This document shows, piece after piece, positions 5,582-10,822 of a stretch of DNA of 10,822 bases. Under the pieces are notes generated by a model. The model was not told the DNA's origin, did not search any database, and saw only the letters and a list, made by a program, of their open reading frames with translations. Every line of letters begins with the position of its first letter. The stretch's first letter is position 1. Source of the DNA: Leptospiraceae bacterium (GTDB taxonomy: Bacteria > Spirochaetota > Leptospiria > Turneriellales > Turneriellaceae); assembly GCA_016788945.1 (NCBI GenBank), contig JAEUSA010000009.1, forward strand, positions 1 to 10,822, given 5' to 3'. The position numbers and the translations under genes were made by a program.

Positions 5582-6541
5582 TCACAGCGCGAACAGCTTT
5601 TTGAACTCGTCGGGCACCGGAGCCTCAAGGCACACCTCACGCCCCTGCGGTAGACGAAAGGTCAGTTTATGCGCGTGCAGCATTAAGCGGAGAGGCAGTG
5701 CGCCACCTGCGCTGGCACGAATGGCATCCGTGCCAGCTCGCGCTCGAGCAGGTCCTGTGCTGCCATACGTTTTGTCCCCCAAGATCGGCAGGCCCTGCTC
5801 AGAAAGATGCACGCGCAGCTGGTGCGTGCGCCCGGTAATCGGCATCGCCTTGATCAGCGCGAGTTCTCCCTTGGTCTGCAACAACTCAAAGCGGCTGTAG
5901 GCAAAGTCACCCTCATCTTTCGTCGAGCGATAGATGTTCTTTTTTTTCTCTGCGCGCACCAGCTGGTTCTTGACTTCCCAGTGATCAGCAGGGGGTGGAT
6001 TTATGATGGTACAAGCGGCAAGATACTCTTTTTGAATCAGATTCTCACGGAACAATTCGGCAACGTAGGCATTTTTGCTTTCATCCACCGTAAAAAGAAT
6101 GCAGCCCGACGTCGGCGCATCCAAGCGATGGTGAATGCCAACGTACACGTCTTTCCCTAACAGTACCTTCAGCGCGGTCACAAGGTTGTCGCGCGCATTG
6201 TCGATCGTCGGCACCGTCGGCATATTCGCCGGTTTGTTGACAACGATCAGGCCGTCTTCGTGGACCAGGATATCTTTTGGCGAGAGCGTCGGAAAATCGA
6301 GCTGAATCGGGCGCAGCTTTTCGGGATGGTATTCAACGCGCACCTCGCTGCCCTTGAACACGGGTTTGGAAGCGATGCGGCAACGTGAACCGTTCAAATA
6401 GGCAGCCCCGACCATCACGAGTTTACGTGCAGTTGACTTCGAGATCCCCCCCGGTACTTTTTCATTGAGCAGAGCATGCACGACCTTGTCGAAGCGCTGC
6501 TCTTTGAGATCGTTACCGATGACTGTCGAATAGGCGGGCAT
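5582..6541 (-). CDS. RluA-family RNA pseudouridine synthase with S4 domain
   Basis: Converts specific uridines in structured RNA, usually 23S rRNA, to pseudouridine. The 319-residue protein has an N-terminal S4 RNA-binding domain (about 15-71, with SKSTARKLVMVGAAYLNG). The catalytic domain contains the motif I region VNKPANMPT (101-109), the catalytic motif HHRLDAPTSG with Asp141, GRTHQLRVHL in the middle and LMLHAHKL near the end. S4 plus RluA domains are typical of RluC/RluD, but which uridines it modifies cannot be told. Between GDKTYGS and LMLHA lies an Ala/Arg/Gly-rich stretch of about 25 residues encoded over an interrupted hairpin (5705-5753). The length of this spacer varies in the family, so insertion there is possible but not proven. 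The gene sits between serS and gmhA on the same strand, 42 bases after serS, with no clear ribosome binding site. Confidence 0.93.
   Translation of the reverse strand: MPAYSTVIGNDLKEQRFDKVVHALLNEKVPGGISKSTARKLVMVGAAYLNGSRCRIASKPVFKGSEVRVEYHPEKLRPIQLDFPTLSPKDILVHEDGLIVVNKPANMPTVPTIDNARDNLVTALKVLLGKDVYVGIHHRLDAPTSGCILFTVDESKNAYVAELFRENLIQKEYLAACTIINPPPADHWEVKNQLVRAEKKKNIYRSTKDEGDFAYSRFELLQTKGELALIKAMPITGRTHQLRVHLSEQGLPILGDKTYGSTGPARARAGTDAIRASAGGALPLRLMLHAHKLTFRLPQGREVCLEAPVPDEFKKLFAL
5705..5753 (-). repeat. interrupted hairpin inside the RluA-family gene
   Basis: A perfect 9-bp stem (5711-5719/5729-5737, nine-base loop) is extended by a 6-bp outer pair (5705-5710/5748-5753) with a ten-base bulge on one side only. 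It encodes the Ala/Arg/Gly-rich spacer before LMLHA. It may be an inserted palindromic element or chance symmetry in repetitive Ala/Arg codons. Confidence 0.5.
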
Positions 6542-6579
6542 ATTGCAGTGGAGCGGTTTGTGGCCTATCGCGCCAGCAC

Positions 6580-6598
6580 AAGCTCAGGCGTTGAGCTT
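6580..6598 (-). repeat. 7-bp hairpin over the serS stop codon
   Basis: AAGCTCA and TGAGCTT flank a five-base loop, and the second arm contains the serS TGA. There is no T-run after it, so terminator function is doubtful. It may mark the serS 3' end or the junction with the following RluA-family gene. Confidence 0.4.
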
Positions 6599-7846
6599 TG
6601 CCTCGATGGCAGGCCAGTCAATGCCGCCTTCAGCTGTCTGGTGGTACTCTAACAATGCGGCGATCAAACGGCCTGCCGCAACACCTGAACCATTGATCGT
6701 GTGCAAGTATTCATTCTTACCCGTCGTGGCATTTTTCATGCGTATCTTCGCGCGGCGTGCCTGAAAGTCCTTAAAGTTCGAGCACGAAGAAATTTCAAGC
6801 CAACGGTTGAGGCCGGGCATCCACACTTCGAGGTCGTAAGTAATGGAAGACGTGAAACCCATATCACCCGAACACAAACTGACGACACGGTAGGTCAGAC
6901 CTAATTTTTGCAAAATTCTTTCGGCGTCAGCAGTAAGGGCGAGCCATTCTTTTTCTGAATCTTCGGGCTTAACAAACTTCACCAGCTCGACTTTGTAGAA
7001 CTGGTGCACGCGTACGAGGCCCCGCGTGTCTTTGCCAGCGCTGCCGGCTTCGCGGCGGAAACAGGGTGTGAGCGCGGTCAGATAAATCGGTAGTTGTTCT
7101 TCGTTGATGATCTCATCTGCATAGATATTGGTGAGCGGCACTTCTGCCGTCGGTATCAGCGAGAGCGCATCTTTTTCCATGCGGTAATATTCGTCGGCAA
7201 ACTTCGGAAACTGTCCCGTGCCATACATACACTCGTCTTTCACCAGCAGCGGAATCGTGCGTTCTTTGTAACCCGCCCGTTCATGCGTTGACAGCATAAA
7301 ATTCGTCAGGCGGCGTTCGAGCTTCGCAATCTGCTCGTTGTAGACATAAAATCGAGCACCGGAAATTTTTACACCGCGCTCAAAATCGACCAGATCATGC
7401 GCTTCCGCGATTTCAAAGTGAGGTTTTACGGCGAAAGGAAATTTCGGAACTTCACCGACAGTGCGCAAGACCACGTTTTGCGTCTCGTCTTTGCCGTCGG
7501 GTACTTTGTCGTCGAGCAGGTTCGGCAGCCGGTCGAGCAAATAGCGGAATTTTTCTTCCACTTCGCTCTCCTGCTCCTTGAGCACCTTGAGCCGATCGGC
7601 GACTTCTTTCATCTTTTCGCGCAGCTCATCGAATTCTGCCTGCTTGCCTTGAGCTTTGAGCTCGCCGAGTTTCTTCGACTGTACATTGCGCTCATTGGCA
7701 AGCGCTTCGACTTCACGAATGGTCGCGCTGCGTTTTTCGGCGATCGTTTTGAGATCGGTCGACGAAGATTCATCACCACGGCGTTTGAGGCTCGTGAGCA
7801 CGCGGTTTAACCCTTCTTCTGACTTGAGCAGCTGAAAGTCGATCAT
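6584..7846 (-). CDS. serS: serine--tRNA ligase
   Basis: Class II aminoacyl-tRNA synthetase that charges tRNA-Ser (and tRNA-Sec) with serine; cytoplasmic. The 420-residue protein has the N-terminal antiparallel coiled-coil arm that grips the tRNA long variable arm (about 30-100). The catalytic domain follows: GTGQFPKF (209-216), the serine-binding TAEVPLTN (233-240), motif 2 PCFRREAGSAGKDTRG (261-276) and motif 3 NGSGVAAGRLIAALLEY (385-401). Length is normal for bacteria and no key residue is missing. The ATG at 7846 has no recognisable ribosome binding site, only TTTTTCCC before it. A very strong hairpin at 7891-7939 lies about 45 bases upstream, within the end of the preceding gene. This leader might control serS, but no T-box or other known regulator is visible. 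The stop codon lies within a small hairpin. Confidence 0.98.
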   Translation of the reverse strand: MIDFQLLKSEEGLNRVLTSLKRRGDESSSTDLKTIAEKRSATIREVEALANERNVQSKKLGELKAQGKQAEFDELREKMKEVADRLKVLKEQESEVEEKFRYLLDRLPNLLDDKVPDGKDETQNVVLRTVGEVPKFPFAVKPHFEIAEAHDLVDFERGVKISGARFYVYNEQIAKLERRLTNFMLSTHERAGYKERTIPLLVKDECMYGTGQFPKFADEYYRMEKDALSLIPTAEVPLTNIYADEIINEEQLPIYLTALTPCFRREAGSAGKDTRGLVRVHQFYKVELVKFVKPEDSEKEWLALTADAERILQKLGLTYRVVSLCSGDMGFTSSITYDLEVWMPGLNRWLEISSCSNFKDFQARRAKIRMKNATTGKNEYLHTINGSGVAAGRLIAALLEYHQTAEGGIDWPAIEAKLNA

Positions 7847-7884
7847 GGGAAAAACTGCAAATTTGAGATAGGCTGGAAAGCGGG

Positions 7885-8703
7885 TTAAGATGCCTTGTTA
7901 TCCGCTGTGTGGCGATGCCACGCAGCGGATAACAAGGCAGAAATCTGCTCGGCATTTGCGGCATCGATGCGCCGGGCGAGAAAGAGACATAATTCTTCGA
8001 TCGATTGAGGCAGCACTTTTTCGACATCTTCAAACGAGGTAGTTACCACAGAATACGTTTCGTAGAGTTCAGCGAGCAGCGTGTAGAAGCCAGACAGATC
8101 CTGTGAGTCCATAGCCAGCATGGCAAGCGTGCGGTGCAGTGTATGGTCAGAAGCGAGTCGCCCATAGGCGTAAAGCGGCTGCGGCAAAGAGCGCGTCGTG
8201 CGCGCCGCTGCCCCAGGGCCTCCATGCCCATCGGCACCCTCAGCCCAACGAAAAAAATCGGCGCGGAAAGCCTGCCGCTCTTTGGCGAGGCAATCGTAAC
8301 TCAGACAGATACCCTCGCCGTAGAAAGAAAAATTCTGCGGGTGCTCCCACAGAGAAATCTGCGGGTGCGGCGACCCCTGCGGATGTAATAAACAGCCCGT
8401 GCGCACGGATGCGCCGGGTTCGCACGCAACAGGAGGTTGCTCTATGTGCGAACCGTTTTTGGTACCAACAAAACCAACGAACGGGCAGACATAGATGTCA
8501 TCGCGGATGCGCTGCGGCAAGGTTTCGGCTTCGCGCTCTTTTCGGTAAGCGACGATATTTTCGGCCTTAGTCAGATCGAGCGCAAGAAAAATTTCGGTAT
8601 TTCTCTGCGCCCATGCCGTGCGCTCGGCTGCGTTGAATTTCAGGTTAAAAATTCCGCAGCAGGCGCTGCAGGAGATTTTTTCCCCCATGCATGGATTGCG
8701 CAC
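7885..8703 (-). CDS. cysteine-cluster protein (possible metal or Fe-S binding)
   Basis: A 272-residue soluble protein with ten cysteines. The clearest cluster is CSACCGIF (Cys12, Cys15, Cys16), followed by CPF (Cys73), GCLLHP (Cys104) and GICLSYDC (Cys133, Cys138). This order resembles YkgJ-like zinc/iron-chelating cysteine-cluster proteins; I recognise the pattern, not a precise function. The C-terminal half is helical and lacks cysteine except Cys239. Two stretches look like insertions: residues 81-101 between CPFVGFVG and GCLLHP, and the Gly/Ala/Arg-rich 155-172. Both are encoded over imperfect hairpins, and the last 17 codons lie over a 17-bp stem. The start is GTG at 8703, four bases after the lipoprotein stop. 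ATG at 8688 gives MGEKISCSACCG, which is also plausible and leaves out Cys5. Confidence 0.75.
   Translation of the reverse strand: MRNPCMGEKISCSACCGIFNLKFNAAERTAWAQRNTEIFLALDLTKAENIVAYRKEREAETLPQRIRDDIYVCPFVGFVGTKNGSHIEQPPVACEPGASVRTGCLLHPQGSPHPQISLWEHPQNFSFYGEGICLSYDCLAKERQAFRADFFRWAEGADGHGGPGAAARTTRSLPQPLYAYGRLASDHTLHRTLAMLAMDSQDLSGFYTLLAELYETYSVVTTSFEDVEKVLPQSIEELCLFLARRIDAANAEQISALLSAAWHRHTADNKAS
7891..7939 (-). repeat. very strong hairpin over the end of the cysteine-cluster gene
   Basis: Arms 7891-7907 and 7923-7939 are perfect inverted repeats of 17 bp. The interior continues with a wobble pair and a 5-bp stem (7909-7913/7917-7921), closing on a GAT loop, about 23 bp in all. It encodes the last residues of the cysteine-cluster protein and ends four bases before the stop codon (bases 7888-7890 lie between), about 45 bases before serS. 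The sequence after it (TCTTAACCC on the transcript) has no T-run, so it is not a textbook terminator. It could shield the 3' end, slow RNA polymerase or control serS. Confidence 0.9.
8177..8212 (-). repeat. GC-rich imperfect hairpin inside the cysteine-cluster gene
   Basis: Outer arms 8177-8183 and 8206-8212 pair with one mismatch, and an inner 5-bp stem (8191-8195/8201-8205) follows after a seven-base bulge on one side. It underlies part of the Gly/Ala/Arg-rich stretch. High GC makes chance pairing easier here. Confidence 0.35.
8417..8454 (-). repeat. two-part hairpin inside the cysteine-cluster gene
   Basis: A perfect 9-bp outer stem (8417-8425/8446-8454) encloses a perfect 5-bp inner stem (8426-8430/8436-8440) with a five-base loop and a five-base bulge on one side only. 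It encodes the stretch NGSHIEQPPVACEP between two conserved cysteine motifs. Confidence 0.55.
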
Positions 8704-8707
8704 TATC

Positions 8708-9346
8708 TTATTTTGATTGCTTCATGCAGAGTAACGCAGCTGGGCCAATACAATTTATTCCGGTTGACGTCGAGGTAAACCCGCTGCCGGTCACCGATAT
8801 GTTGCCTGTTGTAGGTATGGTGGTATTTGCAATCGTGAAATCCGTACAGTTAGCCCCGCTGGCACGACCGTCAATATTAGTGCCGGTGTAGACCGATTGC
8901 GAAACAGAACTCACCGGCGTTCGAAAACCAGTGCCGACAAGCTCCGCGTAGTTTTCCGCCAAGACAGTATAACTATTTCCGTTTTTTGCCAAGAACGGTC
9001 CGAGACTTGAATTTACCGAGCAGCCGCTACTTTCATTTCCCTGAATATTGCATATAGCATCAACCGAGGATGTCGATAGCCATGCGCGGTATGTACCTGC
9101 GAAACCTTGCGACGAAGCTTCGGACGCGCAAATACAATTCGCACGCGCCAAACCTGTTATCGTACTGCAGAGTCCGCTGAACTCGGTAATATCCGTAAAA
9201 AAATCTCCTTGGCCTGTGGTATTGGTATAAAACACCACCACCCCAAACTCATTATTCGCCACGGCCTTAGCCTTATCGACAAAGCCGATATTATTACATT
9301 GCAGGGAAAAGACAGCGAGCAGAGTGCCGAAGGTATAGTTTCGCAT
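8708..9346 (-). CDS. DUF1554-type surface lipoprotein
   Basis: A 212-residue secreted lipoprotein. The N-terminus MRNYTFGTLLAVFSLQC is a short lipoprotein signal with Cys17 as the likely lipidated residue; the lipobox (FSLQ-C) is loose, as is common in spirochaetes. The body carries a pattern I recognise from DUF1554 proteins of leptospires: CICASEA (71-77), GTYRAWLSTSSVDAIC (84-99), a central region ending in RTPV, then SVYTGTNIDGR (151-161), Cys167 and a final C...LLC (Cys199, Cys207). The function of the family is unknown; a cell-surface or ligand-binding role is inferred. The ATG at 9346 is chosen because AGGGGG (9353-9358, spanning the upstream stop codon) lies six bases before it. ATGs at 9352 and 9376 are too close to or upstream of this site. 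It follows the CsgG-like/barrel gene by ten bases and probably shares its transcript. Confidence 0.82.
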   Translation of the reverse strand: MRNYTFGTLLAVFSLQCNNIGFVDKAKAVANNEFGVVVFYTNTTGQGDFFTDITEFSGLCSTITGLARANCICASEASSQGFAGTYRAWLSTSSVDAICNIQGNESSGCSVNSSLGPFLAKNGNSYTVLAENYAELVGTGFRTPVSSVSQSVYTGTNIDGRASGANCTDFTIANTTIPTTGNISVTGSGFTSTSTGINCIGPAALLCMKQSK

Positions 9347-9352
9347 ATGCAT

Positions 9353-9358
9353 CCCCCT
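9353..9358 (-). promoter_or_regulatory. Shine-Dalgarno that sets the lipoprotein start
   Basis: AGGGGG on the minus strand lies six bases before the ATG at 9346 and overlaps the last two bases of the preceding gene's stop codon. This favours 9346 over the ATGs at 9352 and 9376. Confidence 0.75.
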
Positions 9359-10442
9359 AAAAAACATAACCCGCACTTAATACCAGCCCCGTCACTTTGC
9401 CTGTCGTTTGGTTTTTGTCGTAGAGTTGCAGATGGTTGAGCTCAACACCGATGGAAACGGCGCTGAACATCAGCCAATGCAGCGAAAATGCCACGCGCAG
9501 CGTGGGATTATAAAAATTGCGCGTGTAAATCACCGTGTCGCTAGCCTTCACCTCGAACTTCGCGCCGTAAAGGCCGCCGCCGAGTTCGGCGTTGAAGCGA
9601 AAGCGGTCTGACCAGAAGAACAGAGAATAACCGAGGTTGGCAGTCAAGGGCAGGGCACTCAATGAACTGGAGAAAGTGGCGCTGCCCGATGTTTTGGTAT
9701 TCAGTTTGAAAAACTGAGTAAACACGCCTGCATACAAGCCCCGCCAGAGCAGGCGATTGGCAGATAGTGTCAGCGTTCCCGCGTCGTCGTATGCGTCTTT
9801 CAGGTCACCGCTCGGGCCGACGACACCGAAGGCCAAGTTCGCAGAATATTTTTTTGGCGCCCATGTTATCGTGGTCTCTTTTTTCAGTTCGAGTTTCTCG
9901 CCCTTCTGCTGTCCTTTCGACTTGCCGTCTTTTTGCTGTTGTTCTTTGGCAATCGCGGTCATTTCGGCGACAATGTCGTCGGCGACCTTATCTGCGAGCG
10001 CAAAAATCGTCGCATCGGTAGGGTTGGTGCGCTCTTTCAGCTTGCGGAATTTTTCTTCGCTGCCGAGCGAGATCACCGTTTCGACCACGATGCGGCGGTT
10101 TATCGCGTCATAGGTGAATTTCCCGAACACCAGAATCTGCACATCATTTTTCGCGCAGTATGCCGCGGCTTCGGCGGCATTGAGTGCCCCTTTAGGCTTA
10201 ATAAGCTTACGCGCGGCGTCTGATTTTTTCGGATCTTCGCGTACATATTCGAATTTTTTCTGCAACGACTTGTCGATCGCCTCGGTCAGCGAGTTCGGCA
10301 TGTAGCCAAAGTTTTTTGTCCCCGTTTCGTCTTCATAAGTGAGGATCGCCACTTTGGCGAGACTTTTATCTGCAGCGGCAGAAAGCCCCGCGCTGAAAAA
10401 CAACAGGGCAACTGTGAGTGCAAGGCTGCGCACGTTTTTCAC
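9357..10442 (-). CDS. exported protein with CsgG/TolB-like N-domain and C-terminal beta-barrel
   Basis: A 361-residue protein of unknown function. Residues 1-23 form a signal peptide (FFSAGLSAAAD). Residues about 27-165 have the alternating strand/helix pattern VAILTYEDETG... SLTEAIDKSL... VQILVFGKFTYDAINRRIVVETVIS, which resembles the periplasmic CsgG/TolB N-domain-like fold used by several envelope proteins; this is by eye only. A Gln/Lys/Gly-rich linker follows (167-189). From about 198 to the end are amphipathic strands with Tyr, Phe and Trp, finishing LSAGYVF with a terminal Phe, typical of outer-membrane barrels. The layout, a soluble periplasmic domain followed by a barrel, parallels the TPR-barrel protein at 2602-4140. 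The start is GTG at 10442, 29 bases after the adenylate cyclase stop. The stop sits just before the lipoprotein start. Confidence 0.75.
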   Translation of the reverse strand: MKNVRSLALTVALLFFSAGLSAAADKSLAKVAILTYEDETGTKNFGYMPNSLTEAIDKSLQKKFEYVREDPKKSDAARKLIKPKGALNAAEAAAYCAKNDVQILVFGKFTYDAINRRIVVETVISLGSEEKFRKLKERTNPTDATIFALADKVADDIVAEMTAIAKEQQQKDGKSKGQQKGEKLELKKETTITWAPKKYSANLAFGVVGPSGDLKDAYDDAGTLTLSANRLLWRGLYAGVFTQFFKLNTKTSGSATFSSSLSALPLTANLGYSLFFWSDRFRFNAELGGGLYGAKFEVKASDTVIYTRNFYNPTLRVAFSLHWLMFSAVSIGVELNHLQLYDKNQTTGKVTGLVLSAGYVF

Positions 10443-10471
10443 CTGCTATGGTTCAGAGAGTGCGGCAAGAA

Positions 10472-10822
10472 CTATTTGACGCGCGATTCAGCGCGTTCGC
10501 GGTAAAGTGCGCTTACCCGGTCAGCGGGGTTCTTCGCCAGCACGCGAGCGAATAAAGATTTCGCCGCTGCATAATCACCGGCATAATACGCGCTGACTCC
10601 CGTGGTGAAATCTTCAATCGTCAGGTCGTGCAGTTCGAGCAAGTAGTCGCTTTGCCCGTCGACAATTTCGAGAATCGCCAGCGGCTGTTGTTTGCCGCGA
10701 ATAGGCAGCTTACCTAAAGGCCGTGAGCGAAACCGGTTATTCTGCGGTATGCTCCCGAACATCGGTTCAGATATCAGCACCGCGGCGCCGGCCACTTTTG
10801 TCAGGTGTTCAATACGCGAGGC
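10472..10822 (-). CDS. class III adenylate cyclase, C-terminal part (runs off the window)
   Basis: The frame is open to the right edge, so only the last 116 residues are seen; the real start lies outside. The visible part begins ASRIEHLTK, matching the conserved segment near the end of class III nucleotide cyclase domains (usually preceded by GDAVN, not in view). It continues with VLISEPMF and RPLGKLPIRGKQQPLAILEIVD, where the usual arrangement is a VKGK..P..IYEV strand. These enzymes make cAMP from ATP. A TPR-like helical pair follows (FTTGVSAYYAGDYAAAKSLF and NPADRVSALY), a tail I associate with spirochaetal cyclases. The catalytic metal-binding aspartates lie outside the window, so activity cannot be judged. 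It is followed by the CsgG-like/barrel gene after 29 bases. Confidence 0.85.
   Translation of the reverse strand, partial: ASRIEHLTKVAGAAVLISEPMFGSIPQNNRFRSRPLGKLPIRGKQQPLAILEIVDGQSDYLLELHDLTIEDFTTGVSAYYAGDYAAAKSLFARVLAKNPADRVSALYRERAESRVK

Noticed and set aside
5560..5640. Longer gmhA starting at 5640
   Set aside because: The extra residues overlap the RluA-family gene and do not resemble GmhA; MKDYIRNQ is the usual family start.
7397..7810. 137-codon + strand frame opposite serS
   Set aside because: It lies wholly antisense to the well-supported serS coiled-coil arm and its sequence is Phe/Arg-rich in the way typical of antisense shadow frames.
8334..8368. 11-base direct repeat TCTGCGGGTGC, 24 bases apart, in the cysteine-cluster gene
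   Set aside because: It encodes HPQ twice with an eight-residue period; with only two copies it may be a small duplication or chance, with no sign of function.
10436..10447. 12-base match (TTTTCACCTGCT) with 1641-1652, linking the repeat to the start of the CsgG-like gene
   Set aside because: Matches of 12 bases are expected by chance in a window of this size, and the flanks do not match.
1..10822. CRISPR arrays, tRNA or rRNA genes, insertion sequences with transposase
   Set aside because: No regularly spaced repeats, no tRNA-like cloverleaf seen by eye, no rRNA sequence and no transposase motif in any frame.

Overview
The window most likely comes from a spirochaete of the Leptospirales (a Leptospira, Leptonema or Turneriella relative). 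This is an inference. It rests on a secreted lipoprotein of the DUF1554 type, a family best known from leptospires, on a permissive spirochaete-like lipobox, on several TPR and outer-membrane-barrel proteins, and on a class III adenylate cyclase with a TPR-like tail. Base composition is moderate, with GC slightly above half by eye. No rRNA, tRNA, CRISPR array, transposase or phage gene was seen.

Layout. The left end (about 1-1470) is on the + strand: a short leader, nuoA and nuoB (overlapping, NADH dehydrogenase complex I), then a small single-domain cupin. nuoC does not follow. From 1470 to 1678 lies a gene-free gap between convergent genes. It is packed with inverted repeats and forms a nested structure that reaches into the 3' end of the neighbouring gene.

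Everything from 1679 to the right end is on the - strand, eleven genes in tight succession. In transcription order (right to left) they are: the C-terminal part of an adenylate cyclase (cut by the window edge), an exported protein with a CsgG/TolB-like domain and a C-terminal beta-barrel, a DUF1554 lipoprotein, a cysteine-cluster protein, serS, an RluA-family pseudouridine synthase, a phosphoheptose isomerase (gmhA), a STAS anti-sigma-factor antagonist, a small coiled-coil protein, a TPR protein with a C-terminal outer-membrane barrel, and a secreted TPR protein overlapping it by one base. Functions are mixed: translation (SerRS, rRNA modification), LPS heptose synthesis, signalling (cAMP, STAS) and cell envelope. 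The block is therefore better read as a run of co-oriented short operons than as one pathway.

The most unusual signal is the number of strong hairpins at or inside genes: a nested inverted repeat in the 1541-1694 gap, a perfect 14-bp stem at the start of the secreted TPR gene, a perfect 17-bp stem (23 bp with its inner part) over the end of the cysteine-cluster gene just upstream of serS, and weaker interrupted hairpins in frame inside the cysteine-cluster and RluA-family genes. Some coincide with stretches that look like linker insertions. This suggests palindromic elements that tolerate insertion into coding sequence, similar in concept to Rickettsia palindromic elements. That interpretation is a hypothesis.
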